Positions 1 through 10,423 of a stretch of DNA of 64,000 nucleotides are shown one piece after another. A program made the translations under genes and the position numbers. Position 1 is the first letter of the stretch. Each line of letters starts with the position of its first letter. The DNA lies in assembly GCA_964565925.1 (NCBI GenBank), contig CAZMGV010000001.1:434001-498000 (forward strand), in the 5' to 3' direction. The DNA comes from CAZMGV01 sp964565925 (GTDB lineage: Bacteria; JAGRBM01; JAHCIT01). The notes under the pieces were generated by a model that saw only the letters and a program-made list of their open reading frames with translations, was not told where the DNA came from and ran no database searches.

Positions 1-447
1 ACGGCCACCCGCGCCGGCACGGCGACGGTGGTGGCGGCCGGAGTGAAACCAGGCTCGATCACCCGGATCCTCGAAGGAGCCGACGAGGGGACGTTTTTCG
101 CGCCGGACCCCAAGGGGGTATCATCGCGCCAGCAGTGGATCGGCTATTCGCTGCAGGTAAAGGGCGAACTGGTCTTGGACGCAGGGGCGATGCAGGCCTT
201 GAAGGGCGGCAAGAAGTCGCTGCTTCCGGCCGGAGTGAAAGAAGTGCGCGGCGAATTCGAGGCCGGGGACTGCGTCAAATGCTCGGGCCCCGACGGTACC
301 GAATTCGCCCGCGGGCTCGTCACCTACAGTTCGCGGGACATCCAGAAACTGGCGGGGCATCGCACCGACGACATCGAAAAGCTGCTCGGATACCGCAGTG
401 TGGACGAGATCATCCAACGGGATGACCTCGTGATCCTGAACGGTTAG
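1..447 (+). CDS. proB: Glutamate 5-kinase, C-terminal part (5' end outside window)
   Basis: The frame is open from the first base, so the gene begins upstream of the window. The visible 148 residues hold the end of the amino-acid-kinase domain (the ITRILEG and GTFF stretches, then RQQWIGY) and a C-terminal PUA domain of about 75 residues with the GxSRD-like YSSRDIQKLAG segment and a closing EIIQRDDLVIL. ProB phosphorylates glutamate with ATP as the first step of proline synthesis. The PUA domain marks it as the long, two-domain form. proA follows 34 bases later on the same strand and catalyses the next step, so the two are almost certainly cotranscribed. The stop codon is TAG. Only the N-terminal catalytic part cannot be assessed. 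Confidence 0.93.
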   Translation, partial: TATRAGTATVVAAGVKPGSITRILEGADEGTFFAPDPKGVSSRQQWIGYSLQVKGELVLDAGAMQALKGGKKSLLPAGVKEVRGEFEAGDCVKCSGPDGTEFARGLVTYSSRDIQKLAGHRTDDIEKLLGYRSVDEIIQRDDLVILNG

Positions 448-481
448 ATTCAGAAGGACCTGCTCTCCAAGGGAGTTCATC

Positions 482-1762
<1,281 letters not shown>

Positions 1763-1804
1763 TCCACAGACTGATTACCGAACCGATCGCACATAAAGGA
1801 CAGC

Positions 1805-2461
1805 ATGGCGAAGACGACGAAAAAGACGACGAAGAAAGCCCCGGCAAAATCCGCGAAAGCGGCCGCGAAGAAGCCCGCCCCAAAGCCGGTGAAGAAACCG
1901 GCCGCGCCCGCAAAGGGCTCGAAGAAACCCATCAGGACAGCCTCGAAAGCGGCGTCGAAGGCACCGGTGAAGCGTCCGGCCCCGAAGCCGGCGGCTAAAC
2001 CGGTGGCAAAGGCGGCCCTCAAAACGGCGCCTGCGGCCACCGGAAAACCCGCCCCCAAAGCGCCGCCCAAGCCTGATCCCTCCCGCGAACAGCTCCACCG
2101 GCTCGTCAAAGCGCTGCTGGACAAGAAGGGCCAGGCGGTGACGAGTATCGAGGTGGGCGACATTGTCGGTTACACCGAATTCTATCTCATCGCGACCGGG
2201 ACCTCGACCAAGCATAACCAGACCCTCTGCGACGCCATTGTCGAGTCGGAAACGAAGACCGGCCACCAGAAACCGCGCCGCGAGGGGTACAACTTCGGCA
2301 ACTGGATCGTCGTCGACGCCGGGGACGTGATCGTCCACCTGTTCGACGACGCCTCCCGCCACCATTACGACCTGGAGCGCCTGTTCCTGGAATCCGAACG
2401 CAAGCTCTACGGCGAGGACGGCAAGATCGTCGACCTGCCACGGATGAACCGGGGGGCCTGA
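1805..2461 (+). CDS. rsfS: Ribosomal silencing factor RsfS with a long basic N-terminal tail
   Basis: Residues 95-215 form a normal RsfS (Iojap-like) domain with the family signatures FYLIATGTSTKH, NWIVVDAGDVIVHLF and HHYDLERLF. RsfS binds ribosomal protein uL14 and blocks subunit joining when nutrients are short. The unusual part is the first 90 residues, made almost entirely of lysine, alanine and proline in AAKKPAPKP-like repeats, resembling histone-H1-like tails; the family is usually only about 105-130 residues long. The ATG at 1805 follows an AAAGGA ribosome binding site. The tail is in the same frame and has no stop, but an internal start near residue 90 cannot be excluded. It is followed by rlmH after 18 bases. 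Confidence 0.9.
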   Translation: MAKTTKKTTKKAPAKSAKAAAKKPAPKPVKKPAAPAKGSKKPIRTASKAASKAPVKRPAPKPAAKPVAKAALKTAPAATGKPAPKAPPKPDPSREQLHRLVKALLDKKGQAVTSIEVGDIVGYTEFYLIATGTSTKHNQTLCDAIVESETKTGHQKPRREGYNFGNWIVVDAGDVIVHLFDDASRHHYDLERLFLESERKLYGEDGKIVDLPRMNRGA

Positions 2462-2479
2462 GGCCGCCACAGGCAATCT

Positions 2480-2953
2480 GTGAAACTGATCCTCGCCGCT
2501 GTCGGGAAGATGAAATCCGCCCCGCTCAAGGAACTGGCGCAGGATTATGCCGGACGGGTCGGGCGCTTCGCCTCCCTGGATATCCGGGAGGCCGCCGAGA
2601 CGAAAATCGAGGCCCGCTCGCCATCGGATAACGACCGGAAACGGGCCGTCCAGGAAGAAGGTGCAAGACTTCTGGCAAAAAGCGACGGGGCCGTCTATGC
2701 ACTGTCTCCCGACGGGAAGCCCCTGTCGACGGAAGAGTGGAAAAATCTGCTCGACCGGATCGAACAGGAGGCCCGGCCCGCCACTTTCGTGATCGGAGGG
2801 GCGTTCGGGCTCTCGGAGGAAGTCAAAAAAAAGGCTTCCAGGATCGTTTCCCTGTCCCCGGCCACCTTTACCCATGAACTTGCCCGCGTGCTCGTTCTCG
2901 AACAACTCTACAGGGCCTGGACGCTGAAAAAGGGCGTCCCGTACCACTACTAG
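2480..2953 (+). CDS. rlmH: 23S rRNA (pseudouridine1915-N3)-methyltransferase RlmH
   Basis: The 157-residue protein has the expected size of the RlmH SPOUT methyltransferase, which methylates pseudouridine 1915 in helix 69 of 23S rRNA. The knotted C-terminal part shows FVIGGAFGLSEEV, the SLSPATFTHELARVLVLEQLYRAW segment and the terminal GVPYHY, which corresponds to the PYH tail of the family. The start is GTG at 2480. Pairing with rsfS upstream is a widespread arrangement that groups two late-stage ribosome factors. There are 14 bases to the zinc-finger gene downstream. Confidence 0.95.
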   Translation: MKLILAAVGKMKSAPLKELAQDYAGRVGRFASLDIREAAETKIEARSPSDNDRKRAVQEEGARLLAKSDGAVYALSPDGKPLSTEEWKNLLDRIEQEARPATFVIGGAFGLSEEVKKKASRIVSLSPATFTHELARVLVLEQLYRAWTLKKGVPYHY

Positions 2954-2967
2954 GAAAGCCGACCAAC

Positions 2968-3375
2968 ATGCTCACGCCCGACCAGACCCGCCAGTGCAAG
3001 GCCAAACTGAACGAAATCCGTGAAGGCCTGCTCGCCGAAGTGGCCAGCATCCGCGAATCGGCCGAAGCCCTCGACGAAGGCCAGGGCGCGGCCGACCTCG
3101 CCGACGCCTCTACGTCGCAGTACGACCGGGCGTTCCTGGGCCGGATGTCAGAAGCCGACCAGAAGCTGCTGGAGCGGGTCGACAATGCGCTCCAGCGCAT
3201 TAACGGCAAGGATTACGGGATCTGCGAGGACTGCAGCGAAGAGATTCCGTTCAAGCGTCTCCTGACGGTCCCCTACGGCGAACGCTGCATCGCGTGCCAG
3301 GAAATCCTGGAGCGCGACGAGAAGAACCGCAGCTCCGGCCGGGCGAGCGAGACCGGAACCGGATTCGAAGAGTAA
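2968..3375 (+). CDS. DksA/TraR-family zinc-finger protein
   Basis: This 135-residue protein has a helical N-terminal coiled-coil part (about residues 5-75, with acidic residues near the tip around 36-47) and a C-terminal four-cysteine zinc finger, C86-x2-C89-x17-C107-x2-C110, in the order typical of DksA/TraR proteins. Such proteins enter the secondary channel of RNA polymerase and, with ppGpp in the classic DksA case, tune transcription of growth genes. It sits in a tight run between rlmH and gpmI. Whether it is the main DksA or a paralogue cannot be told from this window, so no symbol is given. Confidence 0.85.
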   Translation: MLTPDQTRQCKAKLNEIREGLLAEVASIRESAEALDEGQGAADLADASTSQYDRAFLGRMSEADQKLLERVDNALQRINGKDYGICEDCSEEIPFKRLLTVPYGERCIACQEILERDEKNRSSGRASETGTGFEE

Positions 3376-3411
3376 CGGCCATCCACGGGCGGATGTGACG
3401 AGGTATCTGCG

Positions 3412-4971
3412 ATGGGGACGAAAAACCCTGTACTGCTTATCATCATGGACGGCTGGGGGCTGGGCAAAGACGAGCCCACCAATGCCGTGAAGGCCGCCAA
3501 TACCCCGGTCGTGAACGCCCTTTTCGCCAACAATCCGTGGGTGCCGGTGAAAACCTCCGGCGAGGACGTGGGCCTTCCCAAGGGCCAGATGGGCAACTCC
3601 GAAGTCGGTCATCTGAACATCGGTGCCGGCCGGATCGTTTACCAGAGCCTCTCGCTCATCTACCGCGACATTGAAAACGGCAGCTTCTTCGAGAACAGGG
3701 AACTGGTTGCGGTCTGCGACAAGGTGAAGGCCGAAAAGGGAGCCCTGCATCTCATGGGGCTCGTCTCCGACGGCGGCGTACACAGCCACGTCGATCACCT
3801 GGTCGCCCTGATGAAGCTCGCCAGGCAGCAGCATATCGAGCGGGTGTATATCCATGCATTCCTGGACGGGCGCGATACGGCCCCCAAGAGCGCTCTGGAG
3901 TTCATCCAGACGGTTGAAACGGCCATCAAGGCGTTGGAAATCGGACGCATCGTCACCGTATCGGGCCGGTTCTACGCCATGGACCGTGACAAGCGCTGGG
4001 ACCGCCTGAAGCTGGCCTATGACGCCATGGTGAGCGGCCGCTCCGACTTTGTTGCCGGCTCGGCGCAGGAGGCGGTCGTCGCCGCCTACGCTCGCGGCGA
4101 AACCGACGAGTTCGTCAAACCCACGATCATCTGCAACGAAAAAAAGAACTTCATCGGCCAGATCAACGACCGCGACGGCGTGATATTTTTCAACTTCCGT
4201 GCAGACCGTGCGCGCCAGATCTCCCGCGCGCTGACGGACCCGAAGTTCCAGGAGTTCGACCGGGGCCGGGTACCGAAGCTGAGCGGGTTCGTCTGCTTCA
4301 CCGAATACGACGCGACGCTGAAGCTCCCCTATGCGTTCACCAACGAGGAGCCGAAGAATACTCTCGGTGAAATACTGTCGAGATCGAAGCTGCTGCAGTT
4401 GCGGGCCGCCGAAACGGAAAAGTACGCCCACGTGACCTACTTCTTCAACGGCGGACAGGAAAAGGTGTTCGAGGGCGAGGACCGGATCATGGTGCCCTCC
4501 CCCAAGGACGTGAAGACGTACGACCAGAAGCCGGAGATGAGCTGCGCCGAACTGACCGACAAGGTGATCGAGGCGATCCAGAAGAAGGATTATTCCTTCA
4601 TCGCGCTCAACTACGCCAACTCCGACCAGGTGGGGCATACCGGCGTGCTGCCGGCGGCGATCCAGGCGAACGAGGCGATGGACAAGTGTCTCGCCCGCCT
4701 CGTCCCTGCCGCCAAGGCCAAGGGCTACAACGTCATCATCACCGCCGATCACGGCAACTCCGAGCAGATGCTCGACACCGCGACGGGCCGCCCCTACACG
4801 CAGCATACGACCAATCCGGTCGCTTTCATTCTGGACTCCGCGGGCGGCCAGAAGCTGGAGCTGCGCGAAGGCGGACGCCTGAGCGACATCGCACCGACGG
4901 TGCTGGATCTTCTCGGCATCAAGCCGCCGCCCGAGATGAGCGGCAAGACCCTGATCGTTCATGGCGGTTGA
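3412..4971 (+). CDS. gpmI: 2,3-bisphosphoglycerate-independent phosphoglycerate mutase
   Basis: This 519-residue enzyme interconverts 3- and 2-phosphoglycerate in glycolysis, using two metal ions and a phosphoserine intermediate. The nucleophile is S63 in MGNSEVGHLNIGAGR. Metal and substrate residues are visible in IMDGWG (D13), HAFLDGRDTAP, SGRFYAMDRDKRWDR, ALNYANSDQVGHTG, TADHGNSEQM and HTTNPV. The length is as expected for the family. The start is ATG at 3412 with an upstream GAGGT-like site. Its last 11 bases overlap the start of the next open frame. Confidence 0.97.
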   Translation: MGTKNPVLLIIMDGWGLGKDEPTNAVKAANTPVVNALFANNPWVPVKTSGEDVGLPKGQMGNSEVGHLNIGAGRIVYQSLSLIYRDIENGSFFENRELVAVCDKVKAEKGALHLMGLVSDGGVHSHVDHLVALMKLARQQHIERVYIHAFLDGRDTAPKSALEFIQTVETAIKALEIGRIVTVSGRFYAMDRDKRWDRLKLAYDAMVSGRSDFVAGSAQEAVVAAYARGETDEFVKPTIICNEKKNFIGQINDRDGVIFFNFRADRARQISRALTDPKFQEFDRGRVPKLSGFVCFTEYDATLKLPYAFTNEEPKNTLGEILSRSKLLQLRAAETEKYAHVTYFFNGGQEKVFEGEDRIMVPSPKDVKTYDQKPEMSCAELTDKVIEAIQKKDYSFIALNYANSDQVGHTGVLPAAIQANEAMDKCLARLVPAAKAKGYNVIITADHGNSEQMLDTATGRPYTQHTTNPVAFILDSAGGQKLELREGGRLSDIAPTVLDLLGIKPPPEMSGKTLIVHGG

Positions 4972-5650
4972 CCGGGCTTCCGGCCGGGCCAGCCAGTCCG
5001 GTACGTCCGGCTGGAACCGGATTTTCCATCCGGCCATGTCCTACTTCCGGAGACGGCGCCTTGCCCGTTTTCTCGCCGCATACCCCGGCCTGCCCGAAAT
5101 GCAGGTACTCGACATCGGCGGCACGCCGCAGATCTGGGAAATCCTGAAAGCCGAGTTCGGCACATTCCCGAAACGGGTAGTGCTTCTCAATCTGGAGCCG
5201 CTGGCCGACGTCCCGCCGGGCTACGAGTCGGTCACCGCGTCGGCGCTCGACATCCCGTTTCCCGACAGGGCGTTCGATCTCTCCTTCTCGAACTCGGTAA
5301 TCGAGCACGTCGGCACTCCGGCCGATATGGCGAAGTTCGCCAGCGAATGCCGCCGGGTCGGCCGTTCGATTTACCTGCAGACGCCCAACCGGTGGTTCCC
5401 GGTCGAACCCCATATCCTGACCGTCTTTCTGCACTGGCTCCCGCAGAAGCTCTACCGGAACCTGTCGTTCCTGTCGCTGCGGCGGCTTTTCTACCTGGGG
5501 GACCCGGACGGGTTTTACCGGATTCTCGATACCACGCGGCTGCTCTCGGCGGCCGATGTCGCCCGGTTGTTTCCCGATCTGGCAGGAAACCTGGCACGGG
5601 AAAAACTGCTCGGACTCACCAAGTCTTTCGTGATCACCGACCGGAAGTAG
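4961..5650 (+). CDS. Class I SAM-dependent methyltransferase
   Basis: The protein has a Methyltransf_11-like Rossmann fold. Motif I is VLDIGGTPQIWEIL, the acidic residue of motif II is in LLNLEPLAD, and SALDIPFPDRAFDLSFSNSVIEHV corresponds to motifs III-IV. The C-terminal half is longer and more aromatic (FLHWLPQKLYRNLSFLSLRRLF), suggesting a large or membrane-associated substrate; no substrate can be named. The ATG at 4961 overlaps the gpmI stop by 11 bases. An in-frame ATG at 5036 (residue 26) is an alternative start that would remove a low-complexity leader. It is the last gene of this plus-strand run and ends one base before the convergent neighbour. Confidence 0.8.
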   Translation: MAVDRASGRASQSGTSGWNRIFHPAMSYFRRRRLARFLAAYPGLPEMQVLDIGGTPQIWEILKAEFGTFPKRVVLLNLEPLADVPPGYESVTASALDIPFPDRAFDLSFSNSVIEHVGTPADMAKFASECRRVGRSIYLQTPNRWFPVEPHILTVFLHWLPQKLYRNLSFLSLRRLFYLGDPDGFYRILDTTRLLSAADVARLFPDLAGNLAREKLLGLTKSFVITDRK

Positions 5651-6874
5651 TTACGCGGCGGCAGTCCGCGTGAGGCGGCCGAACCAGACCGCACTGATGA
5701 CGAGCGGTATGCAAATCGTTGCCGCCAGCCAGATCTGCTGTTCCATTGCGCCGAACCAGAAGGCGGCGGCTCCGATCAGGACCCCGTGACGCACCCATTC
5801 GAGCGGCGCCGCCCAGGATTTCCCTTCAAACAGCCCTCCCCAGACCACGGTTGTCAGGATAATCATTACCCCGATCGCCGCCTGAACCCAGAGCGGCAGC
5901 CCGTCCTTGAACAGCTGGAGCGAGGTAATACCCGCGCCAATAACCACGAAATGCGAATCCACATATTTCTTGTAGGCCTTGGGAAACTCGGTGTCCCACT
6001 TGGTGAACTTGCCGGCGTCGACGGGCGGTGCCTTCTTCGGACCGCCCAGATCGGCCGGGTTCCACTCGGGATTAGCGAACCAGACCCATAATTTATCGGT
6101 GAACTTTTTCGTCTGCACCGACCGGTCCCACATCTCTTTCCAGTAGTCGAAGTTCGCCCACGCGGGGTTCCAGCTCGCGTACGGCTTCACTGTCCCGAAG
6201 ACCGGTGCGGCGCCTTCAGGTTCAAACGTCCCGAACATCCGGTCCCAGATGATCAGGATACCCGCGTGATTGCGGTCGATGTATTCCGGGTTGATCCCGT
6301 GATGGACCCGGTGATGGGACGGCGTATTCATCACCGACTCGTACCAGCCGGGAAGCCTGTCCACCGTCTGTGTGTGAATCCAGAACTGGTAGAGAAGGCT
6401 GATGGCGATATTCCCCGCGAAGACGAGCGGCGGGACGCCCAGCAGCGCCAGCGGGAAATAGATCGGCGTCGCGGCGAACCCCTGGAACCATGACTGCCGC
6501 AGCGCCACCGCCAGATTGTAGTCCTGACTCTGGTGGTGGACGACATGAAGCGCCCACAGAACGTTGATCTCGTGGCTCAGACGGTGGAACCAGTAGTAGA
6601 GAAAATCGACGCCGAAAAACCCGAGTATCCAGGCCGCCGCCGGATATGGCTCCAGATCGATCAGCCGGTACTGGCTGTATACCCAGGCATACGCCATGAG
6701 CGACAGCAGGCCCAGGAACACCCGGATGACTTCGGACCCGATACCGCAGCTCAGGCAGGCGATGGAATCGGCGTAGCGGTAGAGGCGCTTGCCCTGCTTG
6801 CGCATGACGAGCACTTCCACGCCGATAAGTCCGAAAAAAGCGGGCACCGCCAGCGCAATGGGGTCGAGTTTCAC
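5651..6874 (-). CDS. Sterol desaturase / fatty acid hydroxylase family membrane protein
   Basis: This 407-residue integral membrane di-iron protein shows the histidine clusters of the family: WFHRLSHE, then LHVVHHQSQDYN, and later PSHHRVHHGINP. These bind the oxygen-activating metal pair. Several hydrophobic segments flank them, and an additional C-terminal membrane part follows (from about residue 310), as in plasmalogen-, alkylglycerol- or sterol-oxidising relatives; the substrate is unknown. The preferred start is GTG at 6874, with GGAG eight bases upstream. The open frame extends further to 6946, but that part would overlap the preceding gene. It lies downstream of the DASS transporter on the same strand. 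Confidence 0.87.
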   Translation of the reverse strand: MKLDPIALAVPAFFGLIGVEVLVMRKQGKRLYRYADSIACLSCGIGSEVIRVFLGLLSLMAYAWVYSQYRLIDLEPYPAAAWILGFFGVDFLYYWFHRLSHEINVLWALHVVHHQSQDYNLAVALRQSWFQGFAATPIYFPLALLGVPPLVFAGNIAISLLYQFWIHTQTVDRLPGWYESVMNTPSHHRVHHGINPEYIDRNHAGILIIWDRMFGTFEPEGAAPVFGTVKPYASWNPAWANFDYWKEMWDRSVQTKKFTDKLWVWFANPEWNPADLGGPKKAPPVDAGKFTKWDTEFPKAYKKYVDSHFVVIGAGITSLQLFKDGLPLWVQAAIGVMIILTTVVWGGLFEGKSWAAPLEWVRHGVLIGAAAFWFGAMEQQIWLAATICIPLVISAVWFGRLTRTAAA

Positions 6875-6905
6875 GCGAATGACTCCGTCAGGTCTTGATA
6901 CCGGA

Positions 6906-8387
6906 TCATAGCCGCCAGCGGAACCAGAGAACCAGCACCACGACACCGATAATGTCCATGACGAGCCCCGTCCGGAACATCCGTTTCAGGGGGACTTCAC
7001 CGGTCGCATAGACCATCGCATTCAGCGGGGTCGATACCGGCAGCAGGAACCCCAGTGTACAGGCGGCCGTGGCGGCGAGCATGAGAGTCCCCGTGGGAAC
7101 CGAAAACGCACCCGCAGCCGCCGCGATAATCGGCGCGATGATGTTGGCGGATGCCGTGTTGGAGGCGAACTCGCTCATCACGACTGCGAGCACCACCGCC
7201 GCCGCCAGAATCAGAACGGTCGAATCCAGCGGGAGCCGGGAGAACGCCGCGCTGATCACGCCCGACAGGCCGCTCTTCTCGATCAGCACGCCGATACAGA
7301 GTCCGCCGCCGTATAGAAAAACCGTATTCCAGTCGAGCACGGCGAAATCGTCCGCGGTGAGTGCCGGTTCACCTTTCTTCTGGCCGCCGATCATGAACAA
7401 CGGGAAGGCGAAAAATACCGGCACAAACGGTTCGGCAAACAGCCGGTCCAGCATCGACGAAGCGCCCTCTCCCACGAGCTCAAGCGCCTGGATCGCCGGA
7501 GGGACAATCCAGCCCAGAATCGTGAGGGCGAGCATGGCGAGTGTCCACTTTTCATTCCGCCCCATGGGACCCAGCGCGTCCAGCTGCTCACGGGCAAACG
7601 ACGGATCGAGCTTCAGGGTCCGGCATTCCTTCGCAATCTGCCGGTCGAGCCAGGCGCAACCGAGCAGCCAGATAACGATCGCCGGCGGCGATACCGCCGC
7701 GAACCAGTCGAAAAAGGTCACCTTCGCGCCGGTGATCCGTTCGAGCTGTCCGATCCCGATGAGGTTCGGGGGCGTGCCGACCGGTGTCATCAGGCCGCCG
7801 ATGCTCGCCGAAAAAGCACAGGTGAACGCCAGCGCAAACCCGAAGTCGCGGGTGGCGTCCTTCCCGGCGCCCGCACGCACCCGCGCGATGATGCTCATGG
7901 CGATGGGCAGCATCATGGCGCAGGTGGCCGTGTTAGACACCCACGCCGAGATGCCGAAGTTCACCGCCGACACGGCCCAGAAAACGAGCCGTGGCGAGTT
8001 CCCGATGGCCGGCAGCGACAGTACGCTGTAGGCGATCCGGCGCGAGAGGCCATGTTTCTCGATCGCGTGCGCGATCAGGAAACTGCCGATGAACAGGATA
8101 ATGATCTTGTCGGCCAGCGGGTTGAAGGCTTCCTTCATCGGGACGATACCGGCGGTGACAGCGACTGCCGTCCCGACAATCCCGGGGATAGCCAGCGGGA
8201 CGGCCTCGGTCAGCCAGAGCATGATGACGGCGGCAAGGATCCCCAGCATCCGGGCGGCGCGGGGTTCCAGCGCGGACTGCGCCACAAGCCAGACCGCTAT
8301 CCCTGAAAAAATCGAAATGAGCACCCACAGGGGAGCCGCCGATCGGGGCGGATCCTCAGCATCAAGAATGAGTTTTACCTCGCTCAA
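6906..8387 (-). CDS. DASS/SLC13-family sodium:dicarboxylate-type anion symporter
   Basis: The 493-residue protein is highly hydrophobic with about a dozen membrane segments. Both SNT signatures of the divalent anion:Na+ symporter family are present, VSNTATCAMMLP in the first half and FASNTASANIIAP in the second, each in the re-entrant loop that binds sodium and substrate. PVGTPPNLIG and LPVSTPLNAMVY are also typical. It should import succinate-like dicarboxylates or a related anion across the inner membrane. The start appears to be TTG at 8387, since the reading frame contains no earlier ATG and the first helix begins near residue 19. Confidence 0.9.
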   Translation of the reverse strand: MSEVKLILDAEDPPRSAAPLWVLISIFSGIAVWLVAQSALEPRAARMLGILAAVIMLWLTEAVPLAIPGIVGTAVAVTAGIVPMKEAFNPLADKIIILFIGSFLIAHAIEKHGLSRRIAYSVLSLPAIGNSPRLVFWAVSAVNFGISAWVSNTATCAMMLPIAMSIIARVRAGAGKDATRDFGFALAFTCAFSASIGGLMTPVGTPPNLIGIGQLERITGAKVTFFDWFAAVSPPAIVIWLLGCAWLDRQIAKECRTLKLDPSFAREQLDALGPMGRNEKWTLAMLALTILGWIVPPAIQALELVGEGASSMLDRLFAEPFVPVFFAFPLFMIGGQKKGEPALTADDFAVLDWNTVFLYGGGLCIGVLIEKSGLSGVISAAFSRLPLDSTVLILAAAVVLAVVMSEFASNTASANIIAPIIAAAAGAFSVPTGTLMLAATAACTLGFLLPVSTPLNAMVYATGEVPLKRMFRTGLVMDIIGVVVLVLWFRWRL

Positions 8388-8399
8388 TCGTTCGTCCGT

Positions 8400-9797
8400 T
8401 CAGGACCCGGATAATCCGGCCGCAGGCCCGCCCAGCCGCGTGACCGGTGCCGACGGTGCTGTCGGAGGAACCGGCGCCGGAACCGGCTGCGGAGGCGGCG
8501 TCTTCCGCAGACTGTCCTGATCGTCCTGGATGATCTGGAGCATCCATTCCCAGAGATTATTGGGCTCCGACGAACCGGCGCCTGGCGGAATCGGCGGGGC
8601 TTCGCCCTGCTGCCACTTGCGCATCGTCTCCGTAATCAGCGGTTCCTTGTCGATGTCGTCGTACGAGAAGATCACGACTCCGTCGGGGTCAGCCTTCCCG
8701 GCCGTATCCAGTTCCCGGTGGAGCGCCGCCCGGTCGGCGCCGATGTCCCACGCACCGAGACCGACCCACACCCGGGGACTGCCGCGTGACCGCTCCGGAC
8801 GGGCGGCTACGGCGCTCTTGACGAGATAGCGGTAGAACCGCTCGTCACGCGAATAGCTCATGGAAACAACGAAGTTCACGGTGCCGTCTTCGAGCCAGCG
8901 CCGCCAGTCCTGAAACGACGACAGGTACGCCCGGTCCGCCCAGGCGACCACGGCCGCCGACAGCTGCATCTTCTCCGGCAGCGTATCGCGGGTTTTCTTC
9001 ACGAGCCCGTTCACCTGTTCCCGCCGCCAGACTGCGAAATCGCGGGCCACATCACCCGTGGTACCCTTGAACGGTACGTCCTTTTCTTTTTCCGCCTTGA
9101 ACCGCTCGATGGCTGTCTCGCCGAATCCGAACTCAATTCCACGGGCGAGGTTAGGAGCCGGCTTCGTCGGAATCGCATACGGGTAGCGGACGAAATCCAG
9201 ATGTACCCCGGCGAGCGACGGATATCTGGTGGCCAGTTCACGGACCGCCTTCAGAACAAAGTCATTCGCCTCCGGCGACGAGGGGTCGAGCCACACGCCC
9301 GGCGTATCGAGTTCGGCCTCCAGCGCGTCCTTACCCTCGCCCAGATATGTCACGATGTTGCGGCCTTCGTTATCGCGTGTGATTGCCGTATCGGGCAGCA
9401 TCGCCATCGCCCTGGCGGACGGCTTCGTGCCGAGGTTGTAGACATTCACCCACGCATGAACCCGGATACCTGCCGCGCCGGCCCGGGCGAGCAGTTCGCC
9501 CAGCGGATCCCGGGCCCCCGGAATCGCATGCTCAAATATGTCCGACGCCCACCATGCCCGGCCGCCGCGGAACACCTGAACGAACAGGTCTTTGGCCCCG
9601 GCCGCCCTGGCGCGGTCGAGCAGTGTGTCCAGTTTTTCGTCCGACTGCAGCGGCCGGCTGTCGCCCTCCGCCGGGACCCAGATTCCCAGCTTCGGCCTGG
9701 CCGATCCCAGCGCGCAGCCTCCGGTGACGGACAATGCGACGGCCAGCGACACGGCGGCCGCGAGTTGGCGTGTTTTCAAAGTAATCTTCCCCGGCAT
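8400..9797 (-). CDS. Glycoside-hydrolase-like (GHL10/DUF187) lipoprotein
   Basis: The 465-residue protein starts with a basic segment, a hydrophobic stretch and a lipobox (SVTGGC, lipidated C28), so it is probably an envelope lipoprotein. The rest is a TIM-barrel-like GHL10 domain: KLGIWVP, KDLFVQVFRGGRAWW, IRVHAWVNVYN, the acidic GVHLDFVRYPY motif near residue 200, and VSMSYSRD. Relatives are predicted polysaccharide- or peptidoglycan-sugar-acting hydrolases, but the activity is not established for most. A proline-rich tail closes the protein. It sits between the transporter and a DUF1232 gene on the same strand. Confidence 0.82.
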   Translation of the reverse strand: MPGKITLKTRQLAAAVSLAVALSVTGGCALGSARPKLGIWVPAEGDSRPLQSDEKLDTLLDRARAAGAKDLFVQVFRGGRAWWASDIFEHAIPGARDPLGELLARAGAAGIRVHAWVNVYNLGTKPSARAMAMLPDTAITRDNEGRNIVTYLGEGKDALEAELDTPGVWLDPSSPEANDFVLKAVRELATRYPSLAGVHLDFVRYPYAIPTKPAPNLARGIEFGFGETAIERFKAEKEKDVPFKGTTGDVARDFAVWRREQVNGLVKKTRDTLPEKMQLSAAVVAWADRAYLSSFQDWRRWLEDGTVNFVVSMSYSRDERFYRYLVKSAVAARPERSRGSPRVWVGLGAWDIGADRAALHRELDTAGKADPDGVVIFSYDDIDKEPLITETMRKWQQGEAPPIPPGAGSSEPNNLWEWMLQIIQDDQDSLRKTPPPQPVPAPVPPTAPSAPVTRLGGPAAGLSGS

Positions 9798-9805
9798 GTT
9801 GGTTC

Positions 9806-10423
9806 TCAGCTTGTGGGCTCGGTTTTGGACGGAGCGTTCAGCCAGTTGAGCAGCCTTGAAAACCGTCCCGAAAACCGCGGACCGGCGAAATCCTGCAGGG
9901 CGCCCATCGCCCCCTGGATGGTCTCCAGCAGGTCGTTATCGCCCGCCCAGTGTTCCTTCAGGATCCCGTGGTCGATCCGGTTCACGATCCGGTCCACGAC
10001 GAACAGGACGATCAGGATGTCGTCGATGTAGCCGATCGGCCCGAGCAGCATCTCGGCCGCCAGATCGATCGGCAGGGCGAAGTAGGCGATGGCGCCGCCG
10101 ATCAGCACCTTTTCCCGGAGCGCCACCCGCGAATCCATCATCAGCTTCACCAGCAGGTGCACGAAATCGGGCAATAGCAGGATCAGATCGGCGAGTTTGG
10201 GCGTGACGTTCTTGGCCCGGACCCAGTCGCGCAGCTGGGTACGCCAGCGGACATAGTAGTCCGCATCGGCGGTCGGGAAACGGGGCTTCTTTTCGTGATG
10301 CGGACCGGGCGGGGCGCCGTCGGCGCCTGCGTCCGCGCCATTACCCGTCACTTCACGGGCGGTAGTCGGGACGACCTTGTGGGTTCGCTTACGGGTGGAC
10401 CCCGGTGATTTCTTTTCCGTCAC
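9806..10423 (-). CDS. DUF1232 (YkvA-like) membrane protein
   Basis: In this 205-residue protein, residues 104-150 contain the DUF1232 signature of a short hydrophobic stretch followed by FALPIDLAAE and GPIGYIDDILIVLFVVDRIV. The first 55 residues are basic and low in complexity. Function is unknown for the family, which is linked to membranes. Its start region overlaps the end of the desaturase gene by 35 bases, so the two are probably translated from one message. An alternative start inside the low-complexity leader would remove the overlap. Confidence 0.8.
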   Translation of the reverse strand: MTEKKSPGSTRKRTHKVVPTTAREVTGNGADAGADGAPPGPHHEKKPRFPTADADYYVRWRTQLRDWVRAKNVTPKLADLILLLPDFVHLLVKLMMDSRVALREKVLIGGAIAYFALPIDLAAEMLLGPIGYIDDILIVLFVVDRIVNRIDHGILKEHWAGDNDLLETIQGAMGALQDFAGPRFSGRFSRLLNWLNAPSKTEPTS

